Below are positions 55,872 to 62,609 of a stretch of 62,609 bases of DNA, in pieces. Origin of the DNA: a virus; the IMG/VR virus record IMGVR_UViG_3300044691_000253, positions 1 to 62,609 of that record. The stretch is one strand, 5' to 3'. How positions within the stretch are numbered: position 1 is the stretch's first letter; each line of letters begins with the position of its first letter. Under the pieces are notes generated by a model. That model did no database searches, was not told the origin of the DNA, and saw nothing but the letters and a program-made list of their open reading frames with translations. A program made the translations under genes and the position numbers.

Positions 55872-56750
55872 ATGCTTGACCTGTCCCGTGTCACCCTTCT
55901 CTTCGTTGAAACCCGAGCCCACGAGATCACCAAGCGCGTCATTGACGACTGCCTGACCAAGGCGACGTTCGGAGACGTGCTGATCTATTCCGACAAGCCG
56001 GACTTGATCCCGGTCTCCGGCGCTCGCTACATCCAATGCCCCGACTTCGCGAACAAGAAGAAGGCCGGGGCCTTCTACTACGGCCGGGCGATGGAAGCGG
56101 TCGAGACCGACTTTGCGCTCATGCTCGAATGGGACGCGGGTATCTTCGACGAGACGAAGTGGCTCCCGGAATTTTTCGACTACGACTACATCGGCGCGCC
56201 GTGGGTCCGACCGCAAGACGACGGACACAACGTCGGCAACGGCGGCTTCACGCTGATGTCGAAGAAGCTCGGGCACTATGCCGTCGAGCACGTGCGCCAG
56301 TATCCCGTCTACACCGATTGGGACTTCTGTCGGTTTCAGCGGCCGAAGTACGAGGCCGCCGGGTTCAAGTGGCCCAACGCCGACCTCGCATCCTACTTCG
56401 CGTGGGAGCTTGGCACGCGCAACCCGGATCACTTCGGATACCACGGGGCGTTCAACTGGCCCGACGTGCTGCCCCGTGAAGAGATCGTCGAGCGCGCCAA
56501 GATCATGATCAAGAGCGACTACCTGACGCTCAAGATGCGCGACCTCTTTCGCACGGCTCCATGGCTTGATCGCGTGCTGACCGCCGAAGAGATGACGCGG
56601 TATCACGAGGTCGTTCCACACGGCTACACCTTGAGACCGACAATCCCCGGCGGGATGTCTCCGCAACAGCGCTCAGCACTCCTACTGATGCAGGCCCAGC
56701 GCCGCGGCGCGGTCATGCGACCCCAGCCCACCGAAGGATTGAAGGCATGA
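55872..56750 (+). CDS. DUF5672-type glycosyltransferase (292 aa)
   Basis: YDYIGAPWVRPQDDGHNVGN, GGFTLMSKK and EWDAGIFDE match the DUF5672 family, predicted GT-A glycosyltransferases in capsule and O-antigen loci. Ends TEGLKA. ATGA overlap with the next gene. Confidence 0.75.
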   Translation: MLDLSRVTLLFVETRAHEITKRVIDDCLTKATFGDVLIYSDKPDLIPVSGARYIQCPDFANKKKAGAFYYGRAMEAVETDFALMLEWDAGIFDETKWLPEFFDYDYIGAPWVRPQDDGHNVGNGGFTLMSKKLGHYAVEHVRQYPVYTDWDFCRFQRPKYEAAGFKWPNADLASYFAWELGTRNPDHFGYHGAFNWPDVLPREEIVERAKIMIKSDYLTLKMRDLFRTAPWLDRVLTAEEMTRYHEVVPHGYTLRPTIPGGMSPQQRSALLLMQAQRRGAVMRPQPTEGLKA

Positions 56751-57682
56751 AACAGAATAGCTGCATCGTCGTGACCGGCGCGAACGGCCTCGCCGGGTCC
56801 GCCGTCGTCAAGCAATTCCGCAAGCGCGAGTTCACATGCGTCGTGCCGCTCACGCGCGAAGACGCCGACCTCATGCACGCCGAAGAGGTGATGGAGACCT
56901 TCGCCCGGATCAAGCCGGAGTATGTCTTCCATGCCGCTGCCACGGTCTATGGCTTACAGGGCAACATGGACAACCAATACAAATCGCTCTTCGAGAACAC
57001 GCTGATCAACACGAACGTCATTCACGCCTCGCGGCTCGTTGGCGTCAAGAAGATTGTCGCCATGGGGACGAACGCGGTCTATCCGTGGCCAGCGGCTTTG
57101 CCATATCGCGAGGCAACCATATTCGATGGCCCTCCGCATGACGGCGAGTTCGGCTACGCGCACGCGAAGCGCCACATGCTCGCGCTGCTCGAAGCTTCCG
57201 GCATGGACTACACCTATCTCGTGTCGGGCAACCTGTACGGCCCTCGCGACACGTTCGATCCGATCAGCGGGCACGTGCTGCCGTCGCTGATCCACAAATT
57301 CTATGAAGCCTCGATCAGCCCGGACGATGTCGTGTCCATCTGGGGTGATGGTTCGGCGAAGCGAGACTTCCTGTTTAGCGAGGACCTCGCGGACATCGTC
57401 GGCTGTGTGATGGGCAGCGACCTCACGGGCGCGATCAATATCGGCAGTGGCCAGACGGCAAGCATCGAATACGTCGCCAAGCGGCTATGCAGTGTCAGCG
57501 GCGTCGGCTATGACCGCGTGCATTACGACATCACCAAGCCGAAGGGGCGACCGGAATGCTACGCGGACCTCTCGAAGCTTCGCGGCCTCGGCTGGCGGCC
57601 CAGTGTCATGCTAGGAGATGGCTTGAAGGCCGCATATAACTGGTATGCGGCTGACCGGAACTCTCGCAAAATTTGTCCGTGA
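56747..57682 (+). CDS. fcl: GDP-L-fucose synthase (311 aa)
   Basis: VTGANGLAGSAVV (residues ~9-21) is the NADP loop and Y137-x3-K141 (GYAHAK) the catalytic pair. GNLYGPRDTFDPISGHVLPS is the family signature. It epimerises and reduces the gmd product to GDP-L-fucose, completing a two-enzyme pathway in the same operon. Confidence 0.85.
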   Translation: MKQNSCIVVTGANGLAGSAVVKQFRKREFTCVVPLTREDADLMHAEEVMETFARIKPEYVFHAAATVYGLQGNMDNQYKSLFENTLINTNVIHASRLVGVKKIVAMGTNAVYPWPAALPYREATIFDGPPHDGEFGYAHAKRHMLALLEASGMDYTYLVSGNLYGPRDTFDPISGHVLPSLIHKFYEASISPDDVVSIWGDGSAKRDFLFSEDLADIVGCVMGSDLTGAINIGSGQTASIEYVAKRLCSVSGVGYDRVHYDITKPKGRPECYADLSKLRGLGWRPSVMLGDGLKAAYNWYAADRNSRKICP

Positions 57683-57699
57683 CGAGCCCGTTAACCATA

Positions 57700-57728
57700 T
57701 TGACACACCGGTAAAATTCGCCTACACG
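57700..57728 (+). promoter_or_regulatory. Candidate sigma-70 promoter of the lysis module
   Basis: Perfect TTGACA at 57700, 17 bp, TACACG. About 30 bases before the gene at 57763. An upstream TTGTCCGTGACGAG (57674) is shared with the rightward control region at 6965. Confidence 0.5.
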
Positions 57729-57762
57729 TGGGACGGAACCCTCCCCCACGAAAGGCGCACCC

Positions 57763-58074
57763 ATGTTCTCATTTCTCACTGACCTTGAAATCAACGTCGT
57801 CGTCGGCGTCGTCGCCCTCGCGTGTGGCGTAGTCTTCTCGACGAAAATCAAGGATTACTTCAAGGGCGTCCCGGCTCAGGCCCGCGCCGCGCTCAACAAC
57901 GTTGAGGCGAAAGCTCTCACCGATGTCAAGCAGGCTCAGGCCGACGCGCTCGCGAAAATCCCCGGCGCTGTCGCAGTGAAGGTCGCGCTCGCTCCCGCCG
58001 CTCAGCCGCTCGCGCCCGCCCCGGCTCCCGCGCCTGCCCCCGCCCCGGCTCCGGCCCCGGCTCCCGTCGCCTGA
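57763..58074 (+). CDS. Membrane protein with Pro-Ala tail (103 aa)
   Basis: One N-terminal transmembrane helix (INVVVGVVALACGVVFS), a charged helix, then APAPAPAPAPA repeats to the end. First gene of the lysis module; could be a holin-associated or spanin-like protein. Not recognised. Confidence 0.6.
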   Translation: MFSFLTDLEINVVVGVVALACGVVFSTKIKDYFKGVPAQARAALNNVEAKALTDVKQAQADALAKIPGAVAVKVALAPAAQPLAPAPAPAPAPAPAPAPAPVA

Positions 58075-58085
58075 TTTTTGTTACC

Positions 58086-58115
58086 GTTCGCCGACATCTT
58101 CTGATGTCGGCGAAC
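58086..58115 (+). terminator. Perfect 13-bp hairpin after the 57763 gene
   Basis: GTTCGCCGACATC and its complement around TTCT, then ATTTACATT. Weak T-tract, so probably an attenuator or 3' end. Confidence 0.55.
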
Positions 58116-58143
58116 ATTTACATTCTGTCCCCGGAGGTTTCCT

Positions 58144-58983
58144 ATGGCCCTCAACACCTACGTCGCATTCACCGACCGCATGATCAAGAAGTACGAAGGC
58201 GGATACGGCTGGAACAGGAAGGACACTGGCGGTCCGACCAAGTACGGCATCACGTGCTTCGATCTCGCCGAGCATCGCGGCCAGAAGATGACCTCCATGG
58301 CGACGTGGGCTCCCATCGTGCAGGCGATGACCCTCGCCGAGGCCGAAGACATTTATCGCACCAAGTACGCGGCAGCCATCCGCTACAACGATCTCCCGGC
58401 GGGCGTCGATGTCGAGATGTACGACTACGGCGTCAACTCCGGCATCTCGCGGCCCATTCGTTCGGTGCGCGCCATCCTGTCCATCCCCGGCGGCGGCGTC
58501 ATGGATCAGCGGCTTCTCGACGCGATCAAGAAGGCCGACCCCGTCAAGCTCATCGAAGCCATCTCTGCCGAGCGGCTGCATTTCATGCACGCCATTCGCG
58601 GCGGCTCCGCGTGGGCGGAGTTCGGCGGCGGCTGGGGCGCGCGTGTAGCCGACCTCAAGGCCTATGCGCTGCATCTCGCCGCGGCCCCGGGCACTGTCGC
58701 TGAGCCGACCGCTCCCGATCTCACCAATGTCTCGCTGCCCAAGGCGAAGCACGGCGACCCGGAGATCGTCAACAAGACGGTCAAGGGCACCGTCGCCGCG
58801 GGCACCGCTTCCGGCACCGGCTCGCACTTCGCGGGCATGCCGCCGGAGTTGATCGCCATCCTCGTCGGCTTCGTCGTCGTCGGCGGCGTCGGCTACGTCC
58901 TGTATCACAAGCAGAAGGCGGCCAACGACAACGCGACCGTCGTCCTGCCCCCGGCGGTCGTCCCCGTCGCCCTTGCCGCGTAA
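58144..58983 (+). CDS. GH108 N-acetylmuramidase endolysin with C-terminal membrane helix (279 aa)
   Basis: IKKYEGGYGWNRKDTGGPTK begins the glycoside hydrolase 108 domain with catalytic Glu18 and the following YGIT and DYGVNSG blocks; the peptidoglycan-binding partner domain extends to ~170. A Pro-rich linker and a transmembrane helix (ELIAILVGFVVVGGVGYVLY, ~235-256) follow, so the enzyme is membrane-tethered. Cleaves the glycan strands at lysis. Confidence 0.85.
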   Translation: MALNTYVAFTDRMIKKYEGGYGWNRKDTGGPTKYGITCFDLAEHRGQKMTSMATWAPIVQAMTLAEAEDIYRTKYAAAIRYNDLPAGVDVEMYDYGVNSGISRPIRSVRAILSIPGGGVMDQRLLDAIKKADPVKLIEAISAERLHFMHAIRGGSAWAEFGGGWGARVADLKAYALHLAAAPGTVAEPTAPDLTNVSLPKAKHGDPEIVNKTVKGTVAAGTASGTGSHFAGMPPELIAILVGFVVVGGVGYVLYHKQKAANDNATVVLPPAVVPVALAA

Positions 58984-58992
58984 GGAAACATC

Positions 58993-59505
58993 ATGACCGA
59001 CGCCGACATCCATCAACTCGTGGTCTCCTATCTCTTCCCGGCGCTCGTGGTCTTCACGGGCGTCGTCGCGTATTTCTTCGGCATCCGGCCGACGCTCCGG
59101 AAGAACCCGGCCTTCTCGCATTTCTACGAGAACGAGGACACCGCGCTCAACGCCATCAGCGCGAAGCTGTCGGGCGTCAAGCAGAAGCTCACCACCGTCT
59201 TCCTGTCGGCCGCGGGCTTCCTTGTGTTGGCGCATGATCAGATTGCCCCGCTCGTCGCCCAGACCGGCGTGGACCCCACGCTGATCTTGCCGAAGGTGCC
59301 CATGTGGGTTTGGCCCTTGGTCTCCATCGGCGTCCTATGGCTTATCCAGTATTTCCGTGACCTCGCCGACAAGCAAGCCCGTGCGAACGCTGAGGCGCTG
59401 CTCAACGCCGGTCACTCGCTCGTGGCTCCGGCTCCGGGCCTCCCGGTCTCGACCTTGCCGTCGCCCAATCCCGTCCTCAATGCTTTCCCCGACAAGGTAG
59501 GTTGA
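58993..59505 (+). CDS. Membrane protein, candidate holin (170 aa)
   Basis: Three hydrophobic segments (LFPALVVFTGVVAYFFGI; TTVFLSAAGFLVLAHD; VWPLVSIGVLWLIQYF) and a Pro/Ala-rich C-terminal tail. Between endolysin and 3TM holin. Function by position only. Confidence 0.6.
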   Translation: MTDADIHQLVVSYLFPALVVFTGVVAYFFGIRPTLRKNPAFSHFYENEDTALNAISAKLSGVKQKLTTVFLSAAGFLVLAHDQIAPLVAQTGVDPTLILPKVPMWVWPLVSIGVLWLIQYFRDLADKQARANAEALLNAGHSLVAPAPGLPVSTLPSPNPVLNAFPDKVG

Positions 59506-59507
59506 TC

Positions 59508-59960
59508 ATGGGTATCTTCTCTCTCATCATGGGCATCCCGGGCCTGATCTCCGGCGTGTTCGGCACCATCAACGGTCTCACCGCGGCGATCTCAAACCAG
59601 AAGATCGCGGTCATCAACGCCGCGACCGAGGAAGAGCGCATCCACGCCCAAGAGCGGGTCAACACGTTGCAGTCCCGGCGCGACGTGCTGATCGCCGAGG
59701 CCGGGTCCGGCTCCCGGATCAACCTGATCATGCGCTCGTGCTTCGCCGTGGCAGCCCTGATCGTCGTCATCAAGCTGTACGTCTGGGACAAGGTCATCGG
59801 CTCGCTCGTCGGCTGCTCACAGGCCGCGCACGGGACGTGTGGTGCATTCACCACCGACACCATCGACGACAATGGCTGGAAGATCATCACCATGGTCATG
59901 GGCTTCTACTTCATCTCTGAGGTGTCGCTCGGCGTCACGCGGATATGGAAATCGAAATGA
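59508..59960 (+). CDS. 3TM-type holin (150 aa)
   Basis: SLIMGIPGLISGVFGTINGL, a charged helix, NLIMRSCFAVAALIVVIKLY and KIITMVMGFYFISEVSLG match the three-transmembrane holin family related to GTA holins (PF11351 type). WDKVIG motif in the loop. Forms the membrane lesion that releases the endolysin. Confidence 0.75.
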   Translation: MGIFSLIMGIPGLISGVFGTINGLTAAISNQKIAVINAATEEERIHAQERVNTLQSRRDVLIAEAGSGSRINLIMRSCFAVAALIVVIKLYVWDKVIGSLVGCSQAAHGTCGAFTTDTIDDNGWKIITMVMGFYFISEVSLGVTRIWKSK

Positions 59961-60202
59961 ACCTGATCGCGCTCACCGCCTGTTTCCTGTTCGTCTTCTG
60001 CCACGGTCCGCGTCATGCGTCCGTGGCGAAGTCGTCTCCGCCGGTCGTCGTCGGCCAGCAGGATGCCCGCGGCAAGAGTTGCGCGCAGATCACGAAAGAC
60101 TTCGACGGAAATCAGGATGACTGGGTCTCCAAATTTCCCGTAGCGCAGCAACACCGCGTGCTTGTGTGTCTTGGCAAGCTCGTGAAGCCGGGGGATCAAT
60201 AA
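59957..60202 (+). CDS. Small exported protein (81 aa)
   Basis: ATGA overlap with the holin gene; signal-like helix MNLIALTACFLFVFCHG, then a short polar part with two Cys. May be an outer-membrane-associated lysis accessory (spanin-type) protein, unproven. Confidence 0.5.
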   Translation: MNLIALTACFLFVFCHGPRHASVAKSSPPVVVGQQDARGKSCAQITKDFDGNQDDWVSKFPVAQQHRVLVCLGKLVKPGDQ

Positions 60203-60412
60203 ATGAGTGGGCCGACCAACAACACCGACATCTTGCTGGGGCAACTGATCTCCGACACCAAGTCCAATGCGGAGCGGCTTGAGAAGATCGAGAAGAAGCT
60301 TGACGGCGTCGTCGCCATGACGAACCGCTGGAAAGGCGCGACAACCATCTTGATCCTGCTCGGCGGCCTCATCGGATGGGTCACCAACCTCCTGTTCAAG
60401 GGGCACGCCTGA
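60203..60412 (+). CDS. XhlA-like lysis-associated membrane protein (69 aa)
   Basis: Coiled-coil N-terminal half (SDTKSNAERLEKIEKKLDGV) and one C-terminal helix (TTILILLGGLIGWVTNLLF), the XhlA/haemolysin-type layout found next to holins. TGATG coupling. Confidence 0.65.
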   Translation: MSGPTNNTDILLGQLISDTKSNAERLEKIEKKLDGVVAMTNRWKGATTILILLGGLIGWVTNLLFKGHA

Positions 60413-60879
60413 TGGACGAGCCGAACACCACCAAAAGGTCTCTGGCCGTCGCGCTCAACATCGTATCTGGGGCGGCGCTGCTCGCGGCCTCGGCGTGGTT
60501 CGTGAACAACATGCTCACGGCTCGGGATGCCGAGCTTCCGCCGCGCGTCGTGAACAGCATCACAATTGAGCCGTCGATCCTGCTCGCGGGCAAGCCGTTC
60601 ACCGCCCACATCACCGTGACGCTCAACAAGCTGTGTCCCTATGAGGTCCATTGGTCTCTCGTGCGCGCAGGCGACGGCCTCGAAGTCGTCAAGATCATTG
60701 AGCCGATCAAGCAGCCGCCCCTTGCGCTCGGCTTGCAGGAACTCCCGCCTACGCTGCGGTATGTTCCGACGAGCGTCGCACCCGGGGAATATAAATACGT
60801 TTCCGAGGTGCTTGACCTCTGCGAAGGTGGGAAGACGTTCATCTCGGTTCGCAAAAATGCGGATGTCATCATCAGGTAA
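60412..60879 (+). CDS. N-anchored periplasmic protein (155 aa)
   Basis: One N-terminal transmembrane helix (VALNIVSGAALLAASAWFV) then a strand-rich periplasmic domain with two Cys (KLCPYE and LDLCEG) that may pair. Unknown role in lysis or superinfection. Confidence 0.6.
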   Translation: MDEPNTTKRSLAVALNIVSGAALLAASAWFVNNMLTARDAELPPRVVNSITIEPSILLAGKPFTAHITVTLNKLCPYEVHWSLVRAGDGLEVVKIIEPIKQPPLALGLQELPPTLRYVPTSVAPGEYKYVSEVLDLCEGGKTFISVRKNADVIIR

Positions 60880-60941
60880 AAAGTGATTAGCCTCGCCACC
60901 GGTTTTGTGCTAAGTCATGGCTTCACCGGGAGTGGCACGCG

Positions 60942-61340
60942 ATGACGTTACTGCAACACGAAATCGACTTCATCGCCGAACGCATTCTCAGGCGTGTAGG
61001 CGAACACCTCAACGACACCATCCGAGAAACCATCAGAAGGGAAATGAAGCTCATGACCGAACAAGTCGTCACTGACCTCACTGCCGCCACCGACGCCATC
61101 GTGGCCGAGCTTGCGGTCCTCGTCGCGGACCTCCAGTCCGAGGCGAAAGCTCTCGCGGCTGCCATCGCCGGGTCCGCCGCTGCGACCGATCCGCTGATCG
61201 CGGCCCAGACCAAGCGCCTCGTGGATGGAACCACGGCTGCCAAGGCCGCTGTAGCGGTCCTCCAGCCGCCCGCCAGCCCGAGCCCTGCACCGGCCCCGGC
61301 TCCGGCCCCCGCCGCACCGGCAGCCCCGGCTACAGCCTGA
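60942..61340 (+). CDS. Coiled-coil protein with Pro-Ala tail (132 aa)
   Basis: Charged helical N-terminus, then a long Ala-rich coil (TDLTAATDAIVAELAVLVAD...) and APAPAPAPA end. Resembles small fibre- or needle-associated proteins. GGGAG nine bases before ATG. Last gene before a strong terminator. Confidence 0.6.
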   Translation: MTLLQHEIDFIAERILRRVGEHLNDTIRETIRREMKLMTEQVVTDLTAATDAIVAELAVLVADLQSEAKALAAAIAGSAAATDPLIAAQTKRLVDGTTAAKAAVAVLQPPASPSPAPAPAPAPAAPAAPATA

Positions 61341-61359
61341 CGGCCCTATCTAAAAGCGA

Positions 61360-61393
61360 AAGGCCCCGGAGATCGCTCTCCGGGGCCTTTTCT
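61360..61393 (+). terminator. Strong terminator of the late operon
   Basis: AAGGCCCCGGAGA stem, TCGC loop, followed by a T-tract (CCTTTTCTTT). The strongest terminator in the window. Confidence 0.9.
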
Positions 61394-61764
61394 TTGTGCA
61401 GGGTCTCCTAAGAAGCTCCCTTTCCCTCAGAACGCCGCCCCGGTTCCCCGGGTTTAACCACGGCCTACCAGCCGCAGACGACGCTTGAGGGCTGGAGGGG
61501 AACCCCAACGGTCTTTCTATCCCTGCCTTTTGAAGCCGCCGAGGCGACTGCTCTCCTATAGAGCCCGTTCGTGCGAGAAGGCGTTTGTCCGGGCATCAAC
61601 CCGGGGACGCGAGCAGGGTTCTAGCCCGCGTCCCGGACGATGTCAAGCCCAGACAAAAGAGAGGCCCCGGAAGGCATTCCGGGGCCTTAGTTGGAGGTTA
61701 CCGCCCGTCGAAGGGGGGCCATCTAAGGGCGGCGCGGCGAAGGCTACCCTCGGCCCCTTACAAG
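61394..61764. other. Gene-free stretch with GC-rich hairpins
   Basis: No convincing gene in ~370 bases. Contains a long CGGGGACGCG/CGCGTCCCGG hairpin at about 61605-61642 and the terminator-like hairpin at 61662. The region between two convergent units; nothing else recognised. Confidence 0.65.
61662..61688. terminator. Second intergenic hairpin
   Basis: Perfect 11-bp stem AGGCCCCGGAA with GGCA loop. A shorter T-tract on either side; may serve the convergent minus-strand gene or back up the late terminator. Confidence 0.6.
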
Positions 61765-62337
61765 TCAAGCCTCCAGTTCAAGCCCGGCGAACCGGCCTGA
61801 CACCCCTTGCGTCGCCCGGGACCTTGTCCGGTACGTCGCGAGCCGGGCGATCAAGGCTGCCCGGCGCTCGGGGTCGAGCGGCTTGCTCTTCCGGGGCGGC
61901 GCGAACCGGACCCGGTTGAGCTTCATCTCGCGCTTCAAGGCATCATGCGCCTCGCGGCCCATCATGCACAGGACGAGCCGGAGATAGATCGCGCAAAACT
62001 GCCAGCCATGGCCCGCGATCGTCAGCGAGTTATATTCCCGCTGGCAGATCACGTGCGCCAACTCGTGCAGGACGATGCCCTCGTTGCGAGCCCAGAGCGG
62101 AATTTTAATCCCGCCGTACCAGCCGCACGCTTTGCTTCTGCCTCGTCCGTCACTGACTGACGGCAGACCCGAACGCCACTGCATGGACTTCGGGAACGAT
62201 GCTTGCACGCGCCTCGACTTGAAGACCTTCGCCACGTAGCGCTCGACATCGATCACCTTCGGCAATGGCTTCGCCTTCATGATGACGACAGGGTCGCACT
62301 TGTAAAGGCGCGACCGTTGTGTGTCACGTTCTCTCAT
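61765..62337 (-). CDS. HExxH metallohydrolase (TIGR04338-type, 190 aa) with RFAGLEL tail
   Basis: Starts MRERDTQRSRLYKCD after GGAG with six-base spacing; the opening fits the TIGR04338 family of phage and actinobacterial metallohydrolases. VLHELAHVICQREYN holds the HExxH zinc site and a second His in GHGWQF is the likely third ligand (SprT-like geometry). Basic C-terminal helix. Ends GVSGRFAGLELEA, a variant of the RFSGLD tag on three early proteins. Substrate unknown. Confidence 0.7.
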   Translation of the reverse strand: MRERDTQRSRLYKCDPVVIMKAKPLPKVIDVERYVAKVFKSRRVQASFPKSMQWRSGLPSVSDGRGRSKACGWYGGIKIPLWARNEGIVLHELAHVICQREYNSLTIAGHGWQFCAIYLRLVLCMMGREAHDALKREMKLNRVRFAPPRKSKPLDPERRAALIARLATYRTRSRATQGVSGRFAGLELEA

Positions 62338-62396
62338 TGTAGTCTCCACAATTTCAAACAGCCCGCGCCCGGGGATATTCCCGAGCACGTGTGAAG

Positions 62397-62402
62397 AGTA
62401 TA
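62397..62402 (-). promoter_or_regulatory. Extended -10 promoter of the metallohydrolase gene
   Basis: Minus strand reads TGC-TATACT, an extended -10. Upstream the direct repeat GTCGATTTG occurs twice (as GTCGATTTGGC and GTCGATTTGC), a possible activator or repressor site. Leader of ~50 bases to the ATG. Confidence 0.6.
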
Positions 62403-62609
62403 GCAAATCGACTTTTGCCAAATCGACGAATGATACGAAAAGTCGGATACGGCCCCGCTGTTACCAAGGGTTTCTATCACTGAAAAGATTTCCTTGACAC
62501 GGGAATTGCAGGGGCAGAGGTGCGCGGATCGGCGAGCGCGCATCCGCAGAGCCTATGGTTTCAGGCTAACGACTTTGTGATCAGCCGACACTTTCACTCC
62601 GCGCTCGAC

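Noticed and set aside
58081-59235. A long open frame on the minus strand across the endolysin gene.
   Set aside because: It is antisense to a clear GH108 enzyme, is Arg/Asp/Gly-biased and has no family signal; an effect of GC-rich codon usage.
61598-61642. A tRNA-like T-arm (GGGTTCTAGCCC).
   Set aside because: No acceptor, D or anticodon arms can be built around it; the bases belong to a larger GC hairpin.
1-62609. Treating the window as a complete circular genome.
   Set aside because: Joining the ends would make the left-edge gene stop after 21 codons, which neither supports nor excludes circularity; no terminal repeats are visible.

Overview
This window is a GC-rich bacteriophage genome, or most of one. 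It carries a full tailed-phage virion module (terminase, portal, scaffold, major capsid protein, head-tail adaptors, tail tube, frameshifted tail chaperone, tape measure, tail tip) and a lysis module. The tail genes and the roughly 820-residue tape measure suggest a long, non-contractile tail. GC content, the DUF4055-type portal, the GH108 muramidase and the GTA-type 3TM holin fit a phage of a GC-rich proteobacterium, probably alphaproteobacterial; that host guess is inference. No integrase, repressor, DNA polymerase, helicase, tRNA or rRNA gene is visible. A gene runs off the left edge, so replication genes may lie outside the window.

Layout. (1) 1-5963: about twenty small, tightly overlapping genes on the minus strand. 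They include a DEDDh exoribonuclease-like protein, a DUF2158-like protein, a lipoprotein and a protein ending in an SSB-like acidic tail. (2) 5964-7027: a 1.06 kb gene-free, AT-rich control region between divergent operons, with repeated long palindromes (candidate origin or operator cluster). (3) 7028-15059: a plus-strand run of about thirty tiny genes joined by ATGA, GTGA and TGATG overlaps, many encoding single-helix microproteins or Cys-rich proteins. (4) 15166-16488: six small minus-strand genes. (5) 16666-19511: plus-strand small genes, two of them behind a duplicated 69-bp leader, including a ribbon-helix-helix regulator. (6) 19581-23286: a cluster of small proteins, five of which begin with the same MKDxxGHGSN peptide.

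(7) 23397-36539: packaging and head genes: terminase small and large subunits, portal, two proteins with an EAR-type N-terminus (one with an ADP-ribosyltransferase-like C-terminus), a MuF-like fragment, scaffold, a repeat/propeller protein, a decoration-like protein and the major capsid protein. (8) 36640-52116: head-tail joining, tail tube, tail chaperones with a -1 slippery site, tape measure, tail tip and fibre-like repeat proteins. (9) 52109-57682: a sugar cassette encoding GDP-mannose 4,6-dehydratase, GDP-L-fucose synthase and several glycosyltransferase-like proteins. (10) 57763-61340: lysis genes (GH108 muramidase, holins, XhlA-like protein). (11) 61765-62337: a minus-strand HExxH metallohydrolase.

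Regulation. Five intergenic sites between 19.5 and 39.2 kb share an identical 38-bp architecture: a conserved -35-side box GGATGCTAGTTGTTT, 17 bp, then TANNNT. They look like phage late promoters and partition the structural region with several intrinsic terminators. Several phage proteins share short terminal peptides (N-terminal MKDxxGHGSN; C-terminal RFSGLD and EDLM), which suggests tag-like signals recognised by a common partner.
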